Origin: CAVXSP01 sp963764505
GTDB taxonomy: Bacteria > Acidobacteriota > Vicinamibacteria > Vicinamibacterales > SCN-69-37
Direction: 5' to 3'
Length of the DNA stretch: 64,000 nucleotides
Assembly (NCBI GenBank): GCA_963764505.1
Contig: CAVXSP010000001.1
Coordinates: 3,596,001-3,660,000, forward strand
This document shows, piece by piece, positions 51,735-58,904 of the stretch. The position numbers and the translations under genes were made by a program. Under the pieces are notes generated by a model, which made no database searches, was not told the origin of the DNA, and was given only the letters and a program-made list of their open reading frames with translations. Position 1 is the first letter of the stretch. Each line of letters starts with the position of its first letter.

Positions 51735-51809
51735 TCCCCGGCCTGCCCGGCGGCTCCAGGCGAGCGTGCGATGGCGCGTCCGGTTCCGCCGCGCGTCCGC
51801 GTCCACCGC

Positions 51810-52661
51810 ATGAGGGTCCTGGTCGTCGGCTCGTCGGGACAGCTCGGCCAGGTGATGGTGCGCGTGCTGTCGGGCGCGCACGACGTAGTCGCCCGGACGC
51901 ACGCGGAGCTCGACATCGCGCGATGGCCCGACGTCGCGTCGGCAGTCGCCGCGACCCGGCCGGACGCCATTGTCAATTGCGCGGCCTACAACAACGTCAA
52001 CGAGGCGGAGGAGCAGCCGACCCGTGCGCTCGAGACGAACGCGTCGGGGCCCAGGCAACTGGCGCGCGCGGCCGCCGGCGTGAAGGCCACGCTCGTGCAC
52101 TTCAGCACGGACTTCGTGTTCGACGGCGAGACCGCAGAGCCCTATCGGGAGACCGACCCACCGTCGCCGCGCGGGTGCTATGCGTCCTCCAAGCTGCTGG
52201 GCGAATGGTTCGCGGCCGAGGCGCCCGGCGCCTACGTCGTGCGGGTCGAGAGCCTGTTCGGCGGTCCGCGGGCGAAGAGCAGCATCGATCTGCTCCTCGG
52301 CGCGATCCTCCAGGGAGAACCCGCGCGGCCCTTCTCCGATCGGGTCGTCTCTCCGAGCTACGTCGACGACGTCGCCGCGGCCACGGCACAGCTGCTCGAC
52401 GGCCGCGCCGCACCCGGGCTCTACCACTGCGTCAACTCGGGCCATGCGACCTGGCTGGAGCTCACGCACGAGCTGGCGCGGCTGGCCGGCCGGCCCGACG
52501 CGCCGATCGAGCCCGTACGAATGGCCGACGCGAAGCTGCGACCGCCCCGGCCGCGGTTCGCCGCGTTGTCGAACGCCAAGCTCGCCGCCGCGGGGATTAC
52601 CCTGCCGTCCTGGCAGGATGCGCTCGCGCGGTACGTGGCGAGGCGGATGAGGGGAAGATGA
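51810..52661 (+). CDS. rfbD: dTDP-4-dehydrorhamnose reductase (RfbD/RmlD)
   Basis: RfbD reduces dTDP-4-keto-L-rhamnose to dTDP-L-rhamnose. The 283-residue SDR protein has the cofactor loop VLVVGSSGQLGQVMVRVL, VNCAAYNNVNEAE, FSTDFVFDGET and the catalytic Tyr-x3-Lys in GCYASSKLLGEW. The ATG at 51810 gives a standard N-terminus. It is preceded by the aminotransferase (75-bp gap). Downstream is a heptamer repeat and the convergent oxidase gene. dTDP-glucose 4,6-dehydratase (rfbB), needed for the same pathway, is not in the window. Confidence 0.9.
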   Translation: MRVLVVGSSGQLGQVMVRVLSGAHDVVARTHAELDIARWPDVASAVAATRPDAIVNCAAYNNVNEAEEQPTRALETNASGPRQLARAAAGVKATLVHFSTDFVFDGETAEPYRETDPPSPRGCYASSKLLGEWFAAEAPGAYVVRVESLFGGPRAKSSIDLLLGAILQGEPARPFSDRVVSPSYVDDVAAATAQLLDGRAAPGLYHCVNSGHATWLELTHELARLAGRPDAPIEPVRMADAKLRPPRPRFAALSNAKLAAAGITLPSWQDALARYVARRMRGR

Positions 52662-52666
52662 AGAGC

Positions 52667-52701
52667 GGGCTCTGGGCTACGGGCTCTGGGTTATGGGAAG
52701 A
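52667..52701. repeat. Heptanucleotide tandem repeat (GGGCTCT-like) at a convergent gene end
   Basis: Five 7-bp units GGGCTCT, GGGCTAC, GGGCTCT, GGGTTAT, GGGAAGA lie after rfbD and run into the last codons of the convergent oxidase gene (stop at 52691). Confidence 0.75.
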
Positions 52702-53785
52702 CAGGTGACGAGCCCGCGGCAAGCTCTGCCGCGTACTCTCCGATCGCCAGACACGACGTGAGCCCCGGCGACTCGATGCCGGCCGCCTGGACGACGTACG
52801 GGTTCATGCGGTCGCGCCGCACGAGGAAATCGGCGAAGCGCTCCGTCGGCGGATGGAGCTTCGGGCGCAGGCCGCTGCCGCCGAGGCGCAGATCGCCGGC
52901 CTCGAGCTCGGGCAGCAGCACGCGCGCGGGCTCGAAGAAGTCCGCCGCCGTGAGGCGGTCGCCTTCGTAGTCGGTCTTGTCGTCGACGAAGCGCGCGGTG
53001 GGCCCGACCCAGACGGCGCCGCCCAGCGTACGGGTCAGGTGCATGCCCAGGCTGTGGCCCGAGCGATGCGGCGCCGGATAGACGAGCCCGCGCACGAGAT
53101 GCCGGCCCCGCGGCGCGATCTCGGCGTATTCGCCGCGGCAGGGATAGATCCGGAACGACTCCCCGCCGCTCATCGCCGAGACCTCGTCGGCGTACAGGCC
53201 GGCGGCGTTGACGAGCAGCTCCGCCTCGATCCGCTCGCGCGGCGTAACGACGACGAGCCCGCCGCCCGGCGCGGACTCGACGGCGACGAGCGGCGTGCCG
53301 ACCAGCACGGCGGCCCCCCGGGCCATGGCGTCCGCCTGCAACGCGCGGACGAGCGCCTCCGACTCCAGCCAGCCGGTATCCGGAGACCACAGGGCGCGCT
53401 CGGCCTCGACGTGCGGCTCCCGGGCGCGCACGAACGCCCGATCGACCGCCTCCAGCCTCGCGCCGCAGGCGGCGGCGTTGGCCAGGAGCCGCTCGAACTC
53501 GGCCTCGTCGCCCGCGCCGCCGACGATCAGCTTGCCGCAGCGCACGTGCGGAACGCGATGCGCTTCGCAGAACGCGTAGAGGCGGTGCCGTCCCTCGAGG
53601 CACAACCGCGCCTTGAGGGAGTCCGGCGGATAGTAGAGCCCGGCATGGATGACGCCGCTGTTGTGCGTCGACGTGTCCTGTCCGGCCCGCGGGTGTCGCT
53701 CGAGCACGCAGACGTCGCGCCCGCGCGCCGCCAGCGCGCGCGCGATGGCCAGTCCGACCACGCCGGCGCCCACCACGACGATCAC
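52691..53785 (-). CDS. lhgO: FAD-dependent oxidase, L-2-hydroxyglutarate oxidase-like (LhgO)
   Basis: The 364-residue protein is a DAO-family flavoenzyme. It has the FAD dinucleotide fold VVVGAGVVGLAIARAL, the LhgO-type motif STHNSGVIHAGLYYPP, KARLCLEGRH, LLVNAAGLYAD, and a C-terminal FAD-binding stretch VVQAAGIESPGLTSCLAIGE. LhgO-type enzymes oxidise L-2-hydroxyglutarate to 2-oxoglutarate and pass electrons to the respiratory chain. It is divergent from gmd (57-bp gap) and has no evident link to polysaccharide synthesis. Its last residues (GSSPVFP) are coded from within a heptamer repeat. Confidence 0.85.
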   Translation of the reverse strand: MIVVVGAGVVGLAIARALAARGRDVCVLERHPRAGQDTSTHNSGVIHAGLYYPPDSLKARLCLEGRHRLYAFCEAHRVPHVRCGKLIVGGAGDEAEFERLLANAAACGARLEAVDRAFVRAREPHVEAERALWSPDTGWLESEALVRALQADAMARGAAVLVGTPLVAVESAPGGGLVVVTPRERIEAELLVNAAGLYADEVSAMSGGESFRIYPCRGEYAEIAPRGRHLVRGLVYPAPHRSGHSLGMHLTRTLGGAVWVGPTARFVDDKTDYEGDRLTAADFFEPARVLLPELEAGDLRLGGSGLRPKLHPPTERFADFLVRRDRMNPYVVQAAGIESPGLTSCLAIGEYAAELAAGSSPVFP

Positions 53786-53828
53786 GAACGGCGGCCTCGA
53801 GCGGCGCGACGCGTCACGGTGGATGGAC

Positions 53829-53834
53829 TAAAAT
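53829..53834 (+). promoter_or_regulatory. Candidate -10 box (TAAAAT) for gmd
   Basis: TAAAAT ends 8 bp before the gmd ATG, in an otherwise GC-rich divergent spacer of 57 bp. The message would be leaderless or nearly so. No -35 was identified. Confidence 0.45.
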
Positions 53835-53842
53835 CTTCGTGC

Positions 53843-54835
53843 ATGCCCAAGCGCGCACTCATCACGGGAATCACCGGTCAGGACGGATCCTATCTCGCCG
53901 AGCTGCTGCTCGAGCAAGGATACGAGGTCTCCGGTCTGACGCGGCGCCTGTCGTCGGCGAACTACTGGCGCATCGAGCACCTGCTCGATCGCGTGGTGCT
54001 GCTTCCGGGCGATCTGCTCGACCAGCTTTCGCTCATTCGCGTGCTCGAACGCGTCCGGCCGCACGAGCTGTACAACCTCGCGGCGATGTCCTTCGTGCCG
54101 GCCTCCTGGGATCAGCCGATGCTGACCGGCGAGTTCAACTCCCAGGGCGTGACGCGGGTCCTCGAGGCCGTCCGCGTCGTCGACCCCGCCATCCGCGTCT
54201 ATCAGGCCTCGTCGTCCGAGATGTTCGGCAAGGTGCGGGAGGTGCCGCAGCGGGAGACGACGCCGTTCTACCCGCGGAGCCCGTACGGCGTCTCGAAGGT
54301 GTTCGCCCACTACATCACGGTGAACTATCGCGAGAGCTATGACCTGTTCGCCGTCTCGGGCATCCTGTTCAACCACGAGTCGCCCCGCCGCGGCCTCGAG
54401 TTCGTCACCCGCAAGGTCACCGACGGCGTGGCGCGAATCGCGCTGGGCCTCGCCGACCACCTCGCGCTCGGCAATCTCGACGCGCATCGCGACTGGGGAT
54501 TCGCCGGCGACTACGTCCGCGCCATGTGGATGATGCTGCAGCAGCCGTCCGCGGACGACTACGTCATCGCCACGGGAGAGAGCCACTCCGTCCGGGAGCT
54601 CGTCGAGCTCGCCTGCGGGCATGCCGGGCTCGACTGGAAGAAGCACGTGAAGCTCGACCCCGCGCTCCTGCGCCCGGCCGAGGTCGATCACCTCGTCGGC
54701 GACGCGTCCAAGGCCCGGTCCAGCCTCGGCTGGTCGCCGAGCGTCGACTTCGCGGGTCTGGTGCAAATGATGGTGGACGCGGACATGGAGAGACTCAAGA
54801 CGAGCCAGAAGCCGGAAGCCAGGAGCCGGAAGTAG
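53843..54835 (+). CDS. gmd: GDP-mannose 4,6-dehydratase (Gmd)
   Basis: Gmd converts GDP-mannose to GDP-4-keto-6-deoxymannose, precursor of GDP-rhamnose, fucose, perosamine and related sugars. The 330-residue SDR protein has ALITGITGQDGSYLAELLLE, LYNLAAMSFVPASWDQP, the catalytic region YQASSSEMFGKV with PYGVSKVFAHY (Tyr-x3-Lys), and FNHESPRRGLEFVTRKV, all characteristic of Gmd rather than RfbB. HRDWGFAGDYVRAMWMMLQ also fits. The last ten residues (SQKPEARSRK) are encoded by a degenerate CCAGAAG heptamer array, so the repeat has extended the C-terminus. No fcl, rmd or per gene is nearby, so the final sugar is open. Confidence 0.94.
   Translation: MPKRALITGITGQDGSYLAELLLEQGYEVSGLTRRLSSANYWRIEHLLDRVVLLPGDLLDQLSLIRVLERVRPHELYNLAAMSFVPASWDQPMLTGEFNSQGVTRVLEAVRVVDPAIRVYQASSSEMFGKVREVPQRETTPFYPRSPYGVSKVFAHYITVNYRESYDLFAVSGILFNHESPRRGLEFVTRKVTDGVARIALGLADHLALGNLDAHRDWGFAGDYVRAMWMMLQQPSADDYVIATGESHSVRELVELACGHAGLDWKKHVKLDPALLRPAEVDHLVGDASKARSSLGWSPSVDFAGLVQMMVDADMERLKTSQKPEARSRK
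54805..54832. repeat. Degenerate CCAGAAG heptamer array forming the 3' end of gmd
   Basis: Units CCAGAAG, CCGGAAG, CCAGGAG and CCGGAAG run up to the gmd stop codon (54833-54835). They are the same heptamer as in the nuoA-nuoB spacer. Confidence 0.85.
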
Positions 54836-54846
54836 GACGACGCGCC

Positions 54847-54978
54847 GGCTGCAGCGGTTTCGGGAATCGTGTCGTGCGCTGTTGGCCCTCACTCGCGATC
54901 TCGCGCGCCACCAAACCGGCGCGCTGCTCGGATTCGGGCCTACAGGCGCACGACACGATTCCGGAAGCCGCTGCAGCC
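54847..54978. repeat. 132-bp palindromic repeat element, copy 2 (inverted relative to copy 1)
   Basis: 29-bp arms (54847-54875 and 54950-54978) pair with two mismatches. The whole element, including the centre (TTGGCCCTCACTCGCGATCT), matches the reverse complement of copy 1 at 44288-44408. It lies between converging genes gmd and the MarR regulator. The end of the regulator's reading frame is inside its right arm. Confidence 0.92.
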
Positions 54979-55593
54979 GGCCTGATGGAACGCGCGCGTC
55001 TGCGGCGCCATTTCCCGTGTCCGCGTGACTTCCGCGGGTACCCTCGCGAGCAGGCCGAGCGCCGCTTCGTCGCCGCCCGCCCGGCGGACGCCGTCCGGCG
55101 GCACCAGACCCTCGGCGAAGCGCGATCGTCCAGCGGCGTCGCGCCGATAGAGACCGCGCAGTGCGGCACAGAGATCGTCCATCACCTGCTCGCCGAAACG
55201 CTGCTCCCATCCCGATTCAATCCGGCGCGCGACGCGTGGATAGGCGCGCTGCGCCTCGGTGCCCATGGCCGACAGCCGCACGAGCTTGCCGCGCCCCTTC
55301 ACCGACGCGACGACGACGAAGCGCTCGAGGCGCCAGCCGATTGCGCTCGTCTCCGGAGAGCAGCCCGTGAGCTCCGCGAGCTCGCCGGCCCGCACGCCTT
55401 CGTCGGTGACGACGCGCAGGACGTTCGCGGAGAGCGCGAGCGGTGCAGGGACGTCGCGATTGAACTCCAGGCCGAACGCGATCAGCGCTTTCGATAGGAG
55501 CGCCGGCAGCGTCGCCGGTCTCTCCGCGGCCTGCCGCGGCGGATAGAACGCGCGCTCATCGCGCGCGGAGTCGTGCGGCACCGCGTCGGGCAT
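54940..55593 (-). CDS. MarR-like winged-helix transcriptional regulator
   Basis: The 217-residue product contains a winged helix of MarR type. LALSANVLRVVTDEGVRAGELAELTGCSPETSAI is helix-turn-helix plus recognition helix (about residues 52-85), RFVVVASVKGRGKLVRLSAMG is the beta-wing, and a helical dimerisation region follows. The C-terminal ~13 residues (GCSGFRNRVVRL) are encoded by the palindromic repeat element, which supplies the stop codon, so the original end has probably been altered. It is longer than typical MarR proteins (~150). The ligand and target are unknown; it diverges from the PadR/ADOP genes across 233 bp in which I see no other gene. Confidence 0.7.
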   Translation of the reverse strand: MPDAVPHDSARDERAFYPPRQAAERPATLPALLSKALIAFGLEFNRDVPAPLALSANVLRVVTDEGVRAGELAELTGCSPETSAIGWRLERFVVVASVKGRGKLVRLSAMGTEAQRAYPRVARRIESGWEQRFGEQVMDDLCAALRGLYRRDAAGRSRFAEGLVPPDGVRRAGGDEAALGLLARVPAEVTRTREMAPQTRAFHQAGCSGFRNRVVRL

Positions 55594-55826
55594 CTCGACG
55601 CCCGCCTCGAACAGCGGCGAGAAAGCGCAGGAGATTGGACCAGCCGACCCAGCGAGAGCCCGATGCCGCGGAATCCGGCGTCGAATGGGCTCTCGTGAGC
55701 CGCCGAACGCAGTGCCATTGATGTATTTTCGCCGTCCGGCGCAACCGGACGACCCGCCACACCGTCTTACCCCTTGCGTTCATAGGGGAAGATCGCTCAC
55801 CCTTCCTCGTGAACCCAAGGGGAACG

Positions 55827-56186
55827 ATGGATCGCACGAAACTGGACCTGGTGCGGGGCACGCTCGACGTCCTCATTCTCAAGGCGCTCGGCTGGGGGCC
55901 GCTTCACGGGTATTCGATTGCCGGCTTCATCCGCGCGTGGAGCGACGCCGCGCTGCTCGTGGAGGAAGGCACGCTCTATCCGGCGTTGTGGCGCCTCGAG
56001 CGCAGGAATCTCGTCGAAGCCGAGTGGGGCCTGTCCGAGAACAACCGCAAGGCGAAGTTCTATCGCCTGACGTCCGCCGGACGCCGCCACCTTCGCGAGG
56101 AATCGCGTACATGGGCGGCCTATGCGGCGGCCGTCGCCAAGGTCCTGGGCGCCACCGCGCCCGCGCCGGCCCGCAAGCCGCTATGA
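55827..56186 (+). CDS. PadR-family transcriptional regulator
   Basis: The 119-residue protein is a typical short PadR repressor: TLDVLILKALGWGPLHGYSIAGFI (first helices of the winged helix), VEEGTLYPALWRLERRNLVEAEW (recognition helix and wing) and FYRLTSAGRRHLREE. A good ribosome-binding site (AAGGGG) precedes the ATG at 55827. Its stop overlaps the start of the ADOP permease gene (ATGA), the arrangement usual for acidobacterial PadR-permease pairs. It probably represses its own operon and responds to a small hydrophobic or toxic compound; that part is family knowledge. Confidence 0.92.
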   Translation: MDRTKLDLVRGTLDVLILKALGWGPLHGYSIAGFIRAWSDAALLVEEGTLYPALWRLERRNLVEAEWGLSENNRKAKFYRLTSAGRRHLREESRTWAAYAAAVAKVLGATAPAPARKPL

Positions 56187-58867
56187 CGACGGGTCCAAGG
56201 AGGCCTCGTGCCGTACGGCGGCTCTTCGGCGCGGACCGCGTGGCCGAGGTGCGCGACGAGCTGCAGTTCCATCTTGCCTGCATGGCAGACGACCTCGTCC
56301 GGCGCGGCTGGCCGCCGGAGGAGGCCCGCCGCGAGGCAGAGCGCCGGTTCGGCGACCTCGCATCGGTCCAGCACATCGGCGAGCGCATCGGAGGCCTGAT
56401 GGACCGCGAGCGGCGACTGAGTGACTACGGATACGAGTGGCTGCAGGACGTGCGCTATGCCTGGCGAACGTTCCTCCGCGAGCGGGGCTTCGCCGCGGTC
56501 GCGATCGTCGTGCTGGCCGTGGCGATCGGCGCCAACATCGCCACCTTCAGCGTCGTCGACACACTGCTCTTGAAGGCATTGCCGTTTCCGGCTTCGCACG
56601 AGCTCGTGTGGATTGCGCCGCCGCCGGCGCCCTGCGGACTGTCCTGTGCGACCTACTCTTCGGACGCGTACGACGGATTTCGCGCCGAAAGCCGCTCCTA
56701 TCAGGATGTGACGGGCTACTTTGCCTTCAGCGGCCCCGAGAACGTCCGCCTGGAACGCGGCGGTGAGTCCACGCCGGCAACCGGCCTCGACGTGATCGCC
56801 AACTTCTTCGAGGTGCTTGGCGTCACGCCGGCAGTGGGCAGCGGCTTCACGGCAGACGACGCCCGGACCGGCGCGCGCCCGGTCGCGCTGCTGTCATATC
56901 CGTACTGGGTCCGCCAATTCGGCGCGGATCGCTCGGTGCTCGGCGAGGCACTCCAGTTGAACGGCCGTCCGACGACGGTGATTGGTGTGCTGCCCGCAGC
57001 GTTCGATTTCGGATCGGTGTTCTTACCGGGTTTCAGCGTCGACCTATTCACGCCGCTCGACCTCGACAACGCGCGCAACTGGGGCAACATCGTGACGCTG
57101 ATCGGCCGGCTCAAGCCTGGCGTGACGCTCGAGCAGGCACGCGACGATGCCGCGCGCGTCGCCCCAGACTTGTACTTCAACGTGCGGCGTCCGGCGACGC
57201 GCGGGAGCTATCGCAAAGGCCTGGTGCCCGTGCCGCTCAAGACGCACGTCAGCGGACAGTGGCATGGTCCGCTCGTCGTGTTGTGGTGCGCCGTCGGCGT
57301 GATCCTCCTGATCGCGTGCGTCAACCTCTCGAATCTGCTGCTCGTGCGCGGCGCCGCCCACAGCAAGGAGCTCGCTCTTCGCAGTGCCCTGGGCGCGACC
57401 CGTGCGCGGCTCGTGCGTCAGGCGCTGACCGAGAGCCTGGTCCTCTCGTCGGCCGGCGCCGCGCTCGGTCTGGCCGGCGCATTCGGGCTCGTCCGCTGGC
57501 TCGCGCATCGCGGCGACCTCGACCTCCCGCTGCTGAACGGCGTGGCAATCGACGGCACCGCCGTGGCGTGGACGGTGTTCGTCGCCGTGGCCGCGGCCGC
57601 GCTCTTCGGCCTCGTGCCGGCACTGAAAATGGCGGCCGACAACGTGCAGGAGGCGCTCAAGGATTCGGGACCCGCGGCGGGACGCGGCCACCGGCACGAA
57701 CGGCTGCGCATCGGCCTCGTGATTTCGGAGATTGCGCTCGCCTGCGTGCTGCTCGTGAGCGCGGGGCTGCTCCTGCGCAGCTTCCTCAACGTGCTCAGCG
57801 TCGATCTGGGATTCGCGCCGGAGCGAGCGGCGACGATCGCCGTCGACTACAACGACGATGCGCCGTCAGAGGAGGCGCAGGCGGCGAAACGGTCGGCGAC
57901 ATTCAGACAGATTCTGGAACGCGTGCAAGCCCTGCCGGGCGTCGACGCGGCCGGCATGTCGGATTACCTGCCGCTCGGTCCGAACCGTTCGTGGGGCTCG
58001 CTGGCGCCGAAGGGCAAGACCTATCGCCCTGGCGAGGTGCCAGCCCCGCTCGTCTACGTCGTCACTCCGGGATTCCTGCCGGCGATGGGCATCGGCCTGC
58101 GCGGCCGCGACTTCACGTGGGCGGACCGCAGCAATACGCTGCCGGTGGTCGTCATCGACGCATCGGCCGCTCGCTTCTATTGGCCGGGTGAAGACGCGGT
58201 CGGCAAGATTCTCACGAACGGCCGAGAGGAATTCCAGGTCATCGGGGTCGCGGACGACGTCCGCGAAGAGAACGTCGAAGGCTCGGGCGGCTGGCAGATC
58301 TACTATTCCGCGGCGCAGAAGAATCCGAACGGGGCTCACCTGGTTGTCCGCTCGCGGCTGCCGCTCGACGCCCTCGGACGGAGCGTTCTTCGGACATTGC
58401 GCGAGCAGAACCCTCACCAGCCCGTCGCGGAGTTCAAGCCGCTCGAGCGGCTCGTGAGCCACGCCGTCTCGCCGCGGCGATTCTTCCTGCTGCTCGTCGC
58501 GGCCATGGCGGGCGTCGGGCTGCTGCTGGCGACGCTCGGCATCCATGGCGTCATCTCGTACTCCGTCGCGCGCCAGTCGCGCGAGATCGGCGTGCGCATG
58601 GCGCTCGGCGCGAACGCGAGCCGAGTCGGACGCGACGTGCTGCTGACGACGTTGCGCGTGACGATGTGGGGCATCGGCGCGGGACTGGCGGCGTCGCTCG
58701 TCGTCGCTCGGCTCATTGGCTCGCTGCTGTTCGGGACGTCGCCGTGGGACCTGCCAACCTATGCGGCCATGGTCGCCGTCTTCCTGGGCGTCGCCCTGAT
58801 CTCCGGGTACCTTCCCGCGCGCAAGGCAGCGCGCGTCGACCCGATGATCGCGTTGAGGAGCAGTTGA
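56183..58867 (+). CDS. ADOP-family ABC transporter permease (MacB/FtsX type)
   Basis: This 894-residue 'acidobacterial duplicated orphan permease' has an N-terminal cytoplasmic helical prefix (AEVRDELQFHLACM, EEARREAERRFGD, residues ~15-55). Then comes a MacB-like membrane segment (AAVAIVVLAVAIGANIATFSVV) and periplasmic core domain, FtsX segments with ELALRSALGATRARLVRQ, and a second MacB/FtsX half (LRIGLVISEIALACVLLVSAG to the end, with EIGVRMALGANASRVGRDVL). It ends in ARKAARVDPMIALRSS, as usual for FtsX repeats. No ATPase gene is adjacent, typical of this orphan family. It is coupled to the PadR gene by a 4-bp overlap. Confidence 0.92.
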   Translation: MTTGPRRPRAVRRLFGADRVAEVRDELQFHLACMADDLVRRGWPPEEARREAERRFGDLASVQHIGERIGGLMDRERRLSDYGYEWLQDVRYAWRTFLRERGFAAVAIVVLAVAIGANIATFSVVDTLLLKALPFPASHELVWIAPPPAPCGLSCATYSSDAYDGFRAESRSYQDVTGYFAFSGPENVRLERGGESTPATGLDVIANFFEVLGVTPAVGSGFTADDARTGARPVALLSYPYWVRQFGADRSVLGEALQLNGRPTTVIGVLPAAFDFGSVFLPGFSVDLFTPLDLDNARNWGNIVTLIGRLKPGVTLEQARDDAARVAPDLYFNVRRPATRGSYRKGLVPVPLKTHVSGQWHGPLVVLWCAVGVILLIACVNLSNLLLVRGAAHSKELALRSALGATRARLVRQALTESLVLSSAGAALGLAGAFGLVRWLAHRGDLDLPLLNGVAIDGTAVAWTVFVAVAAAALFGLVPALKMAADNVQEALKDSGPAAGRGHRHERLRIGLVISEIALACVLLVSAGLLLRSFLNVLSVDLGFAPERAATIAVDYNDDAPSEEAQAAKRSATFRQILERVQALPGVDAAGMSDYLPLGPNRSWGSLAPKGKTYRPGEVPAPLVYVVTPGFLPAMGIGLRGRDFTWADRSNTLPVVVIDASAARFYWPGEDAVGKILTNGREEFQVIGVADDVREENVEGSGGWQIYYSAAQKNPNGAHLVVRSRLPLDALGRSVLRTLREQNPHQPVAEFKPLERLVSHAVSPRRFFLLLVAAMAGVGLLLATLGIHGVISYSVARQSREIGVRMALGANASRVGRDVLLTTLRVTMWGIGAGLAASLVVARLIGSLLFGTSPWDLPTYAAMVAVFLGVALISGYLPARKAARVDPMIALRSS

Positions 58868-58904
58868 GGCGAACCGATCAGGACGAGAGCGCCACACGCC
58901 GCCA

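Noticed and set aside
53843..54835. rfbB (dTDP-glucose 4,6-dehydratase)
   Set aside because: The motifs ITGQDGSYLAELLLE, SSSEMFGKV and FNHESPRRG are those of GDP-mannose 4,6-dehydratase.
55482..55760. Small minus-strand gene upstream of the MarR regulator
   Set aside because: Arg/Ser-rich frame without motifs, overlapping the regulator's 5' end in another frame; treated as a spacer.
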